DNA from: Micrococcus endophyticus
GTDB taxonomy: Bacteria > Actinomycetota > Actinomycetes > Actinomycetales > Micrococcaceae
Assembly (NCBI RefSeq): GCF_014205115.1
Contig: NZ_JACHMW010000001.1
Location: 930,001 to 994,000, forward strand
DNA: 64,000 bases
Reading direction: 5' to 3'
Shown: positions 7,296 to 14,262 of the stretch, in pieces
Position numbering within the stretch: the stretch's first letter is position 1
Layout of the letters: every line of letters starts with the position of its first letter
Position numbers and translations under genes: made by a program
Notes under the pieces: model-generated
The model's database searches: none
Seen by the model: the letters and a program-made list of their open reading frames with translations, nothing else
Told to the model about the DNA's origin: nothing

Positions 7296-7394
7296 GTCAG
7301 TCCTGGACGTAGAACATCTGCTTGTTGACGAACTCGTCCATGCCGAGCGGGCCGAGCTCGCGGCCGAAGCCGGAGCGCTTGACGCCGCCGAACG
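7296..7394. repeat. 99-bp direct repeat, copy 2 (3' end of the intact gabD)
   Basis: Partner of 3845-3943 (96 of 99 bases identical). In this copy the sequence is the functional end of gabD. Confidence 0.8.
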
Positions 7395-8682
7395 GGATCT
7401 CTGCGCCCTCGCCGGCCGGCGTGTTCACGTTCGCCATGCCGACCTCGAGCTGCCGGGCGACCCGCTCGGCCTGGGCCTCGTCCTGGGAGAACACGGCGCC
7501 GCCCAGGCCGTACTGGGAGTCGTTGGCGAGGGCGAGCGCCTCGTCCGCGGACTCCACCTTGTAGACGACGGCGACGGGGCCGAAGAGCTCCTCGCGGTAG
7601 GCGTCCATCTCGGAGGTGACGCCCGTGATCACGGCCGGGGCGAAGCGGGCGCCCGCCTCGTCCGTGACGGTCCCGCCGACGTGGACGGTCGCACCCTGCT
7701 GCCGGGCCCGCTCCACCTGCTCGCCCAGGCCCTCCGCGGCACCGCGCGAGGACAGCGGGGTGAAGACCGTCGGGTCCTCGTCGGCAGCCTCCCCGGGCTT
7801 CATGGCCTCGGCCAGGGACACCAGCTCGGCCACGAAGGCGTCATGGATGTCCGCCGAGACGATCATGCGCTTGTTGGAGTTGCAGGCCTGGCCCATGTTG
7901 TACATGCGGGTCGCCCACGCGGTGCGGGCGGCCTCCGCCGGGTCCTCGGCGTCGAGCACGATGTACGGGTCCGAGCCGCCGAGCTCGAGGACGGCCTTCT
8001 TGAGGTGCTGGCCCGCGAGCGCGCCGATCACGGAGCCGGCCCGCTCGGAGCCGGTCAGGGAGACGCCGGCCACGCGCGGGTCGGCGATGAACTCGGCGAT
8101 CTGGTCGTGCGTGGCGAACACGTTGGTGTACACGCCGGCCGGCACGCCGGCGTCGTCCATGATCTGCTGCACGGCCAGGGCCGAGCGCGGGCAGATCTCG
8201 GCGTGCTTGAGCACGATGGCGTTGCCGAGCATGAGGTTCGGTGCGGCGAAACGGGCGATCTGGTAGTACGGGAAGTTCCAGGGCATGACGCCCAGCAGCA
8301 CACCCAGGGGCAGGTGGCGGATCATGGCGCGGCCGCCCTCGAAGGTCTCGATGGGGCGGTCCGCGGCGAAGGTGGGGCCCTTGTCCGCGAAGTAGCCGAA
8401 GATGGCCGAGCTGAACTCCGCCTCCTCGACGCCCTCGGTCACGCGCTTGCCCATCTCGGTGGCGATGATCTGCGCGAGCTCGTCCTTGCGCTCCTCGAAG
8501 AGGTCCGCGACCTTCTGCACGATGGTGGCGCGCTCCTCGATGGGGCGGGCGGCCCACGCACGCTGGGCGGTCTCGGCGGCGGCCAGCAGCTGGTCGACCT
8601 CACCGTCGGCGAGGGCGGGGAAGGTCTCCACGACCTGGTCGGTGCTGGGGTCCTGCACGCGATAGCCGGTGGGGGTGCTCAT
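7297..8682 (-). CDS. gabD: NAD(P)-dependent succinate-semialdehyde dehydrogenase
   Basis: Encodes 461 residues of the aldehyde dehydrogenase superfamily. It oxidises the succinate semialdehyde produced by GabT to succinate. Catalytic features are MPWNFPYYQ, the general-base Glu in VLELGGSDP (about residue 233) and the nucleophile Cys in GQACNSNK (about residue 267). The ATG at 8682 overlaps the preceding gene's stop (ATGA). The final 99 bp are duplicated at 3845-3943, so the present 3' end may have been supplied by the integrated segment. Substrate assignment follows from the family and from gabT nearby; other aldehydes remain possible. Confidence 0.88.
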   Translation of the reverse strand: MSTPTGYRVQDPSTDQVVETFPALADGEVDQLLAAAETAQRAWAARPIEERATIVQKVADLFEERKDELAQIIATEMGKRVTEGVEEAEFSSAIFGYFADKGPTFAADRPIETFEGGRAMIRHLPLGVLLGVMPWNFPYYQIARFAAPNLMLGNAIVLKHAEICPRSALAVQQIMDDAGVPAGVYTNVFATHDQIAEFIADPRVAGVSLTGSERAGSVIGALAGQHLKKAVLELGGSDPYIVLDAEDPAEAARTAWATRMYNMGQACNSNKRMIVSADIHDAFVAELVSLAEAMKPGEAADEDPTVFTPLSSRGAAEGLGEQVERARQQGATVHVGGTVTDEAGARFAPAVITGVTSEMDAYREELFGPVAVVYKVESADEALALANDSQYGLGGAVFSQDEAQAERVARQLEVGMANVNTPAGEGAEIPFGGVKRSGFGRELGPLGMDEFVNKQMFYVQD

Positions 8683-9059
8683 GAGTGGGTCCTCTCGTTC
8701 GGGTCCCGGACCACGGCAGTGCCGTCGTCGTCCGGACGGATGATCGGGATGGGTCGGGTCGAGTCCGTCTGCGGCAGGGTCTCGCCACGGAAGTAGGCCG
8801 GGTGGCGCAGCCGCGTCCACATCATCAGTACCACGCCGATCGCCAGCACGCCCATGCCCAGGACGAACACGGTGCCGACGCCGAACACGGAGGAGCCGGA
8901 GCCGTAGTCGGGGTCGGTGGAGTCCAGCGCGGTCACGCAGAACATCACCAGCAGCACGAGGCCGGGGAGCACCGTGAAGATCGGCTCCTGGCTGTCCGGG
9001 TTGCCCGCGCCCATGGCGGGACTCGGCGACTGACCTACGGACCGCCGGCCGCGTGTCAT
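8679..9059 (-). CDS. Truncated amino-acid (APC) permease C-terminus
   Basis: Encodes 126 residues (or 111 from an internal ATG at 9014). Two hydrophobic helices (TVLPGLVLLVMFCVTAL; FGVGTVFVLGMGVLAIGVV) are followed by RHPAYFRGETLPQ, which looks like the last two membrane segments and tail of an APC-superfamily amino-acid permease normally about 500 residues long. The rest is missing: upstream lie a terminator and an unrelated gene. It is translationally coupled to gabD (ATGA overlap) and is probably a relic of a GABA permease, though expression as a small membrane protein is possible. Confidence 0.6.
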   Translation of the reverse strand: MTRGRRSVGQSPSPAMGAGNPDSQEPIFTVLPGLVLLVMFCVTALDSTDPDYGSGSSVFGVGTVFVLGMGVLAIGVVLMMWTRLRHPAYFRGETLPQTDSTRPIPIIRPDDDGTAVVRDPNERTHS

Positions 9060-9068
9060 GCCGGTACG

Positions 9069-9105
9069 GACGCGCCGCCCCTCCGCGTGAGAGGGGCGGC
9101 GCGTC
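9069..9105 (-). terminator. Terminator of the second surface protein gene
   Basis: A perfect 15-bp stem (gacgcgccgcccctc / complement) with a 7-base loop, 25 bp beyond the stop at 9130. Confidence 0.8.
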
Positions 9106-9129
9106 GAAGGATCTGTGTGCGGCGGGCTG

Positions 9130-10209
9130 TCAGTCGGTCAGGCCCAGACGACGGCGGGCCACGACCAGCCCCCCAGCGGCGGCGGCGCCGAGGCCGGCAA
9201 GCCACCAGCCGGTGGACTGCCCCGTCTCGACGGTGTCCGGGGTCGTGTGCTGCTCGTCGGCGTCGCCCTCGACCGGAGCGGTCTGCTCCTCCTCATCCTC
9301 CGGAGCCGGGGCGGCCTCGTCGCCCCGGAACGCGGCGAGCGCCGCAGCGGTGTCCGGGTCGGTCAGGTCGAGCGGCTTCCCGTTGAGGACGCCGTCCTCG
9401 GCATCGAGGAAGCCGTCATACGCGGCGGGGATCTCCTCGCCGACCTGCACGGTGACGGTCTGGACGTGGGCGATGCGGTCGCTGTGGAAGTCGACGGTGA
9501 AGGTGTCCGTGCCGACGAAGCCCTCCTCGGGGAGGTACCAGGCACGGAGCTCGGAGTGCTCCGAGTCACGGAACGCGAAGACCTCACCGTGGGCCGGTTC
9601 GGCCACGACCTCCGCGTAGGTGCTCTCCATCGTCGGCGCGGCGACCAGGTGGACGATCTCGGCGCCTTCCACCCCGGGTGCCAGCTGCATGGCCGAGTCC
9701 CAGACCAGGGGCCGGTCCCCGAGGTGGGCCATCTGCGGGCCGTCGACGGCGTGCACGGCCGCCCCCTGATCGTCGGTGAGGTCAGCGTCCGCCTGGAGCG
9801 TGATGCCCATGTTCAGCATCTGCCCGTCGGCCACGACGTCGTACCGCACGAGGCCTTCACCGGCCGCGCCGAGCGCGCGGCGGGTCTCCAGGACGTCCAC
9901 CGCGCCGCCGTCGATGACGTCCAGGGAGGTGAACTCGACCTCCTGGCCGCCCTCCAGGCGGGTGCCGTCCTCGGCCACCGGGGTGAGCGTGAGCGTGAGG
10001 TCCTCCGGGTCGTAGCCGTCGTAGGTCTGGAAGAAGGCGGTGGTGACGTTCTCGTGGTCGACGGCCTGGAAGTAGCCGGCCTGGGGGCCATGGGCGTCGT
10101 CCCAGGCGGCGGCGGGGCCGGCGAGGGCGACGGTGGTGATGAGGCCGGCGGCGGCGACGGTGGCGGGCAGGTGACGGAGAGAGGGACGACGGGTACGGAT
10201 GACGGACAT
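9130..10209 (-). CDS. Secreted Ig-like surface protein with TVETG tail
   Basis: Encodes 359 residues. A signal peptide covers about residues 1-35 (hydrophobic core TVAAAGLITTVALAG, ending PAAA). Around residues 205-265 the pattern PAHGEVFAF...YLPEEGFVGTDTFTVDF fits a bacterial Ig-like/cadherin-like repeat. An acidic Pro/Glu-rich stalk is followed by PDTVETG, a hydrophobic helix (WWLAGLGAAAAGGLVV) and ARRRLGLTD. The same TVETG-helix-RR tail is found on the 2545-3669 protein, suggesting a common anchoring route. Start ATG 10209 gives the complete signal peptide. Role in adhesion or envelope is inference. Confidence 0.75.
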   Translation of the reverse strand: MSVIRTRRPSLRHLPATVAAAGLITTVALAGPAAAWDDAHGPQAGYFQAVDHENVTTAFFQTYDGYDPEDLTLTLTPVAEDGTRLEGGQEVEFTSLDVIDGGAVDVLETRRALGAAGEGLVRYDVVADGQMLNMGITLQADADLTDDQGAAVHAVDGPQMAHLGDRPLVWDSAMQLAPGVEGAEIVHLVAAPTMESTYAEVVAEPAHGEVFAFRDSEHSELRAWYLPEEGFVGTDTFTVDFHSDRIAHVQTVTVQVGEEIPAAYDGFLDAEDGVLNGKPLDLTDPDTAAALAAFRGDEAAPAPEDEEEQTAPVEGDADEQHTTPDTVETGQSTGWWLAGLGAAAAGGLVVARRRLGLTD

Positions 10210-10418
10210 GGCAGCTCCTCACTGAGTCGGCCGGACAGGGCCGGCGGCCCCCGCCTCTGCAGCACCGGTGTTCCGGGCTTCACGGGTGGGGACGCTTCGA
10301 GTCTGTCCGCTCAGAGCCTGCCGTGAAAGGGCTGTGCGACGCCGATGCCTGATCGACGCTGGACCGCAACCCGGCCGTGACCGGCGGGTCTCGACGGCGA
10401 ACCGGCTGCCACGACGAC

Positions 10419-10448
10419 GAAGGCCCGGTCCATATGGACCGGGCCTTC
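10419..10448 (-). terminator. Terminator of tRNA-Ala copy 1
   Basis: A 30-bp palindrome (gaaggcccggtcc...ggaccgggccttc) beginning 7 bp beyond the tRNA 3' end. It ends in a short run of A on the plus strand, giving a U-stretch for minus-strand transcription. The same structure follows tRNA-Ala copy 2. Confidence 0.85.
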
Positions 10449-10455
10449 TGACGGG

Positions 10456-10528
10456 TGGAGGTAAGGGGATTCGAACCCCTGACCTTCTGCATGCCATGCA
10501 GACGCGCTACCAACTGCGCCATACCCCC
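10456..10528 (-). tRNA. tRNA-Ala (anticodon GGC), copy 1
   Basis: 73 nt folding into a full cloverleaf: acceptor GGGGGTA pairs with TACCTCC (one G-U), D-loop TTGGTAGC, anticodon loop ATGGCAT giving GGC, T-arm GGGGTTCGAATCCCC. The CCA end is not encoded. It is identical to the copy at 11918-11990 and has its own strong promoter. Confidence 0.97.
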
Positions 10529-10576
10529 AGGTGGGTGGTGACTCCGTTTCCGGCGGACCGGCCGGAGCACCTGAAT

Positions 10577-10605
10577 AGAATACCCGAACTGCCTCAACTG
10601 TGCAA
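10577..10605 (-). promoter_or_regulatory. Promoter of tRNA-Ala copy 1
   Basis: Minus strand: -35 TTGCAC (10605-10600), 17-bp spacer, -10 TATTCT (10582-10577), close to the vegetative consensus and about 48 bp upstream of the tRNA 5' end. The rest of the 10210-10697 gap holds nothing else recognisable. Confidence 0.8.
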
Positions 10606-10697
10606 ACCGGCCGGGCGGCGTCGATGGACCGCCGTGGCCCCACGGCCTAGCGTGCAGGAGACACCCCCATTCCCTCCGCCCGACCAGGAGGTCCTGC

Positions 10698-11828
10698 ATG
10701 CCCCCCATCGACGCACCGATCCGCACCGCCCTGATCGGCTACGGGTTCGCCGGGAAGACGTTCCACGTCCCCCTGCTCCACGCCACGGAGGGACTCGCTC
10801 TCACCCATGTCGTCTCGAGCCGCCCGGACGCGGTGCACGCGGACCTGCCGGACGTCGTCGTGGTGCCCGACGTGGACGCGCTCCTGGCGCGGCACGACGT
10901 GGACGTCGTGGTGATCGCCGCCCCGAACGATCAGCACACGCCGGTCGCGCGCGCCGCTCTGAGGGCGGGCAGGCACGTGGTGGTGGACAAGCCGTTCACA
11001 CTGAGTCTCGCCGAGGCGCGGGAGCTGCGCGGCCTGGCGGCCGAGACGGGGCGGGTGCTGCGGGTGTTCCAGAACCGCCGCTTCGACAGCGACTTCCTGG
11101 GCATCGCCGAGCTGGTCCGCTCCGGCCGGCTCGGGGACGTCGTCCACCTCGAGTCCCGGATCGACCGCTTCCGCCCGACCGTCCGGGACCGCTGGCGGGA
11201 AGCCGCGGTGCCCGGGGGCGGCATCTGGTTCGACCTCGGCCCGCACCTGGTCGACCAGGCGCTCCTGCTCTTCGGCGTCCCCGAACGCGTGGACGCCGAC
11301 CTCGCGGCCCTGCGTCCGGGCGCCCCAGTCGAGGACTGGGCCCACTGCGTGTTGCAGTACCCGGGCCGGCGCGTGGTCCTGCAGGCGTCGATGCTCGTGG
11401 CCGGCGGCAGCCCGCGCTTCGCGGTCCACGGCACGCGCGGCACCGCGGTGAAGGAACTGCCGGACCAGCAGGAGGCTCAGCTGCGCGCGGGCCTGCTGCC
11501 CGACGCCGAGGGCTGGGGCGCCGACCCCGACCCGATCCTCCTGCACGACGGGGAGGGGAACACCGAGCGCGTCCCCGCGCCGACCGGAGCCCAGCAGCGG
11601 TCCTATGCGGGTGTGCGCGACGCGATCCTCGGCCGCCCGAACGGCGACGCCGCCACCCCCGACCAGGCCGTCGCCGTGATGGCGGTGCTCGAGGCCGCCG
11701 TCGCCTCAGCGCGGGAGGGCCGTGCGGTGGAACCCGCACTCACGTCGGTGGAGCGCGCCGCGTACCCCAGCGTGTCCCCCGCACCGACCGCGGCGGAGCG
11801 ACATCACCGCAGTGCTGCAGCGCGGTGA
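10698..11828 (+). CDS. Gfo/Idh/MocA-family oxidoreductase
   Basis: Encodes 376 residues. The N-terminal Rossmann fold shows ALIGYGFAGKTFHVPLL (cofactor loop) and VVIAAPNDQHTPVARAAL; the family's catalytic Lys lies in VVVDKPFTLS (about residue 98), and the second domain has GGGIWFDLGPHLVDQAL. Such enzymes oxidise or reduce sugars, inositols or related compounds with NAD(P). The closest resemblance is to YdgJ/YvaA-like members; substrate unknown. ATG at 10698 has AGGAGG 7 bases upstream. It sits alone between two identical tRNA-Ala genes on the other strand, suggesting it arrived with the tRNA duplication. Confidence 0.88.
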   Translation: MPPIDAPIRTALIGYGFAGKTFHVPLLHATEGLALTHVVSSRPDAVHADLPDVVVVPDVDALLARHDVDVVVIAAPNDQHTPVARAALRAGRHVVVDKPFTLSLAEARELRGLAAETGRVLRVFQNRRFDSDFLGIAELVRSGRLGDVVHLESRIDRFRPTVRDRWREAAVPGGGIWFDLGPHLVDQALLLFGVPERVDADLAALRPGAPVEDWAHCVLQYPGRRVVLQASMLVAGGSPRFAVHGTRGTAVKELPDQQEAQLRAGLLPDAEGWGADPDPILLHDGEGNTERVPAPTGAQQRSYAGVRDAILGRPNGDAATPDQAVAVMAVLEAAVASAREGRAVEPALTSVERAAYPSVSPAPTAAERHHRSAAAR

Positions 11829-11834
11829 TGTCGC
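11798..11834 (+). terminator. Terminator overlapping the oxidoreductase stop codon
   Basis: A perfect 13-bp stem (gcgacatcaccgc / complement) with an 11-base loop contains the TGA at 11826-11828 in its 3' arm, so the last codons of the gene are part of the hairpin. Confidence 0.75.
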
Positions 11835-11880
11835 AGGGCGGCGGTCGCCTCCCGGGGCCGCACAGGAGCCCGACGACGAC

Positions 11881-11910
11881 GAAGGCCCGGTCCGTATGGA
11901 CCGGGCCTTC
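11881..11910 (-). terminator. Terminator of tRNA-Ala copy 2
   Basis: The same 30-bp palindrome as at 10419-10448 with one changed base in the loop; 7 bp beyond the tRNA 3' end. Confidence 0.85.
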
Positions 11911-11917
11911 TCACTGG

Positions 11918-11990
11918 TGGAGGTAAGGGGATTCGAACCCCTGACCTTCTGCATGCCATGCAGACGCGCTACCAACTGCGCCATACCCCC
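11918..11990 (-). tRNA. tRNA-Ala (anticodon GGC), copy 2
   Basis: 73 nt, identical in sequence to copy 1. It lies downstream of the nadD-rsfS-phosphatase group, a position commonly occupied by tRNA-Ala in Micrococcaceae, so this is probably the original copy. Confidence 0.97.
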
Positions 11991-12058
11991 AGATGTGGGC
12001 GTCACCCGCGATGTTCACGCGCCGTTTCCGGCCCGTTCGCCTCGCTGGCAACTCGACC

Positions 12059-12087
12059 AGCGTACACGGTCCCCGCGCGGGCACCAA
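12059..12087 (-). promoter_or_regulatory. Promoter of tRNA-Ala copy 2
   Basis: Minus strand: -35 TTGGTG (12087-12082), 17-bp spacer, -10 TACGCT (12064-12059), about 70 bp upstream of the tRNA 5' end. Confidence 0.65.
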
Positions 12088-12111
12088 ATCGGCGTCCGGG
12101 CCGGGGCGCCC

Positions 12112-12798
12112 TCAGACGTTGTAGCCCTCGAGGGTCCAGTCGCCCCAGCCCTCCGTCGCGGGAGAGAACGCGCCCTGCAGCACGGCGGCGCGGGCGTTGT
12201 CGATCCTCTCCAGCGCGGCGAACGCCTCGCCCTCGTGGCGCAGCAGCAGCCCCACGGCCGCGCGGATCACGCCGCCGTGCGCCACGGCGAGCAGGGTGCG
12301 GGCACCCTGCCGGCCGTCGTCGTGAGGGTCGCCTGCCGTGCCCGCGCCGGCCGCCCAGTGCTGCGGCACGCGGCCGCGCAGCGCACCGAGCGCCCGCTCG
12401 CCGCCCCCGCGCAGAGTCTCCCCGCCCACGGGTCCGGCGTCGAGCGCCGGGACGGCGCGCCAGCTGCGGTGCTCCTCGGGCCACCGCTGCGCGATCGCCG
12501 TCAGCTCCAGCCCCTCCCAGTCCCCGCCGTGCAGCTCCATGAGCTGCTCGTCCAGGGCCAGGTCGGCCGCGCCCACGCGCGCCTCGAGGAGGATCTCGGC
12601 GGTGCGGCGGGCCCGCGCCAGCGGGGAGGCGACGGCCACCAGCTCGGCGGCCTCCTCGAGGAGGTCGCCCACGGGCCCGACCGCGGCGCGGCGGGCCTGG
12701 CGCTCCCCCACGGCGTTGAGCTCCACGTCCGTGCGGCCCTGGTAGCGGTCGCCCGCATTCCAGTCCGTCTCGCCGTGGCGCAGCAGGATCAGTCGCAC
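12112..12798 (-). CDS. Histidine phosphatase (phosphoglycerate mutase-like)
   Basis: Encodes 228 residues. The phosphate-binding motif LLRHGETDWN places the catalytic His at residue 8; further family signatures are RTDVELNAVGERQA, SPLARARRTAE and the second catalytic His in AVAHGGVI. Members are often called phosphoglycerate mutase but mostly dephosphorylate small metabolites; the substrate is unknown. GTG at 12798 is chosen because it directly precedes RLILLRHG. It lies 17 bp downstream of rsfS in the nadD-rsfS operon, an arrangement common in actinobacteria. Confidence 0.85.
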   Translation of the reverse strand: MRLILLRHGETDWNAGDRYQGRTDVELNAVGERQARRAAVGPVGDLLEEAAELVAVASPLARARRTAEILLEARVGAADLALDEQLMELHGGDWEGLELTAIAQRWPEEHRSWRAVPALDAGPVGGETLRGGGERALGALRGRVPQHWAAGAGTAGDPHDDGRQGARTLLAVAHGGVIRAAVGLLLRHEGEAFAALERIDNARAAVLQGAFSPATEGWGDWTLEGYNV

Positions 12799-12815
12799 TC
12801 CGTGCCCCGGGCCGC

Positions 12816-13244
12816 TCAGGAGGCGTGCGGGGCGGCGTCGTCCGCGGCGCCCTCGCCAGCGGCGTCCGGCCGCGTGTGCTCCTCGGCGAGGCCGAGGTCG
12901 ATGGCCGGGGTGTCCTTCCACAGCCGGTCCAGCGCGTAGAATTCGCGGTCCTCGCGGTGCTGGACGTGGACCACGAAGTGGCCGTAGTCGAGCAGCACCC
13001 AGTGGCCGTCCGAGCGGCCCTCACGGCGCAGGGGCTTGAGCTGCTCCTCCTTGAGCAGGGCCTCCTCCACGCCGTCGACGATGGCATTGACCTGGCGCTC
13101 GGAGGCGCCGGAGGCGATCAGGAAGGCGTCCGTGAGGCCGAGTCGCTCGGCGACGTCGAACGCCACGATGTGGGTGCCCAGCTTGTCGGCCGCGGCGGCC
13201 GCGGCGACGGTGAGGGCGTCCAGGGTGGTCTGGGGAACGGTCAA
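12816..13244 (-). CDS. rsfS: Ribosomal silencing factor RsfS (Iojap/DUF143)
   Basis: Encodes 142 residues. RsfS binds ribosomal protein L14 and blocks joining of the subunits when nutrients are scarce. The family pattern is clear: [53 protein letters not shown] and [12 protein letters not shown]. The C-terminal ~25 residues are a variable acidic tail. The start overlaps the nadD stop (ATGA), so the two are co-translated. Confidence 0.95.
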   Translation of the reverse strand: MTVPQTTLDALTVAAAAAADKLGTHIVAFDVAERLGLTDAFLIASGASERQVNAIVDGVEEALLKEEQLKPLRREGRSDGHWVLLDYGHFVVHVQHREDREFYALDRLWKDTPAIDLGLAEEHTRPDAAGEGAADDAAPHAS

Positions 13245-13888
13245 GGGGTCTCCTCATCCGAGACGTAGAGATGATGCTTGGCGATGTACTGGACCACGCC
13301 GTCCGGCACGAGGTACCAGACGGGCCGGCCCCGGGCGACGCGCTCCCGGCAGTCCGTGGAGGAGATCGCCATGGCGGGGATCTCCATGAGGGACACGTCG
13401 TCCTTCAGGCCCATGTCCGTGAGGTCGTGGCCCGGGCGGGTGACGCCCACGAAGTGCGCCAGGTCCCAGAGCTCGTCCACGTCCTTCCACGTGAGGATCT
13501 GGCCCATGGCGTCGGCGCCGGTGATGAAGAACAGCTCGGCGTCCGGATGCAGGCGGCGCAGGTCCCGCAGGGTGTCCACGGTGTAGGTCATGCCGGGGCG
13601 GTCGATGTCCACCCGGGACACGGTGAAGCGCGGGTTGGAGGCGGTGGCCACCACGGTCATCAGGTACCGGTCCTCGGCCGGGGAGACCGAGCGGTCCGCC
13701 TTCTGCCAGGGCTGGCCGGTGGGGACGAAGATCACCTCGTCCAGCTCGAACTCGGCGGCCACCTCGGAGGCGGCCACGAGGTGCCCGTGGTGGACGGGGT
13801 CGAAGGTGCCGCCCATGATGCCCAGGCGACGACGACGGGCGCCTCCGGCGGTGGGCTCGGAGGCGGTGGCGCGGGAGGCGACGGTCAT
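13241..13888 (-). CDS. nadD: Nicotinate-mononucleotide adenylyltransferase
   Basis: Encodes 215 residues. NadD joins ATP and nicotinate mononucleotide to form deamido-NAD in NAD synthesis. The nucleotidyltransferase signature [11 protein letters not shown] (HxGH at residues 34-36) and the C-terminal [10 protein letters not shown] match are present. A ~20-residue basic N-terminal leader precedes the usual start at LGIMGGTF; a shorter start is possible. The gene overlaps rsfS and follows the small membrane protein gene after a hairpin. Confidence 0.95.
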   Translation of the reverse strand: MTVASRATASEPTAGGARRRRLGIMGGTFDPVHHGHLVAASEVAAEFELDEVIFVPTGQPWQKADRSVSPAEDRYLMTVVATASNPRFTVSRVDIDRPGMTYTVDTLRDLRRLHPDAELFFITGADAMGQILTWKDVDELWDLAHFVGVTRPGHDLTDMGLKDDVSLMEIPAMAISSTDCRERVARGRPVWYLVPDGVVQYIAKHHLYVSDEETP

Positions 13889-13910
13889 GCGCTCAGGCGG
13901 GAGTCCGCAG

Positions 13911-13951
13911 GACGCCGCGCCGCCCCGGGGGTCCGGGACGGCGCGGCGGTC
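13911..13951 (-). terminator. Hairpin between the small membrane protein gene and nadD
   Basis: A GC-rich stem (ggaccgccgcgccg-type, minus strand) with a ~16-base loop just beyond the stop at 13962. It may reduce read-through into nadD. Confidence 0.6.
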
Positions 13952-13961
13952 CGATGCGGAG

Positions 13962-14183
13962 TCAGTGGCCGGGGGTGTGCGAGCCGTGGCCGGTGCCGTG
14001 GTGCTGCACGGCGGTGGTGGGCTCGGGCAGGCGCAGGGCGCGCGAGCGCATGGACATGGTGGCCAGCAGCGCGGCCATGAGCAGCGCGAAGACGATGATG
14101 CCGTACCAGACGGTGGGGATCGGCAGCTCGTTCACGACGTGGTGGCCCTCGGCGGCGGCCAGGACGAGAGAGGTGTTCAGCAT
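13962..14183 (-). CDS. Small conserved membrane protein
   Basis: Encodes 73 residues: a short N-terminal part ([20 protein letters not shown]), one transmembrane helix ([15 protein letters not shown]) and a His-rich cytoplasmic tail. Proteins of this shape, with the VVNELP segment, sit between proA and nadD in related Micrococcaceae. ATG at 14183 follows GAGGAG at good spacing. No function known. Confidence 0.8.
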   Translation of the reverse strand: MLNTSLVLAAAEGHHVVNELPIPTVWYGIIVFALLMAALLATMSMRSRALRLPEPTTAVQHHGTGHGSHTPGH

Positions 14184-14262
14184 GGGTGCTCCTCGGTGCA
14201 ACGGGTCAGACGGCCGGGCCGAGGCCGGGCCGCAGGGGTCCTGTGGTCCATCCTAGCGCCGG

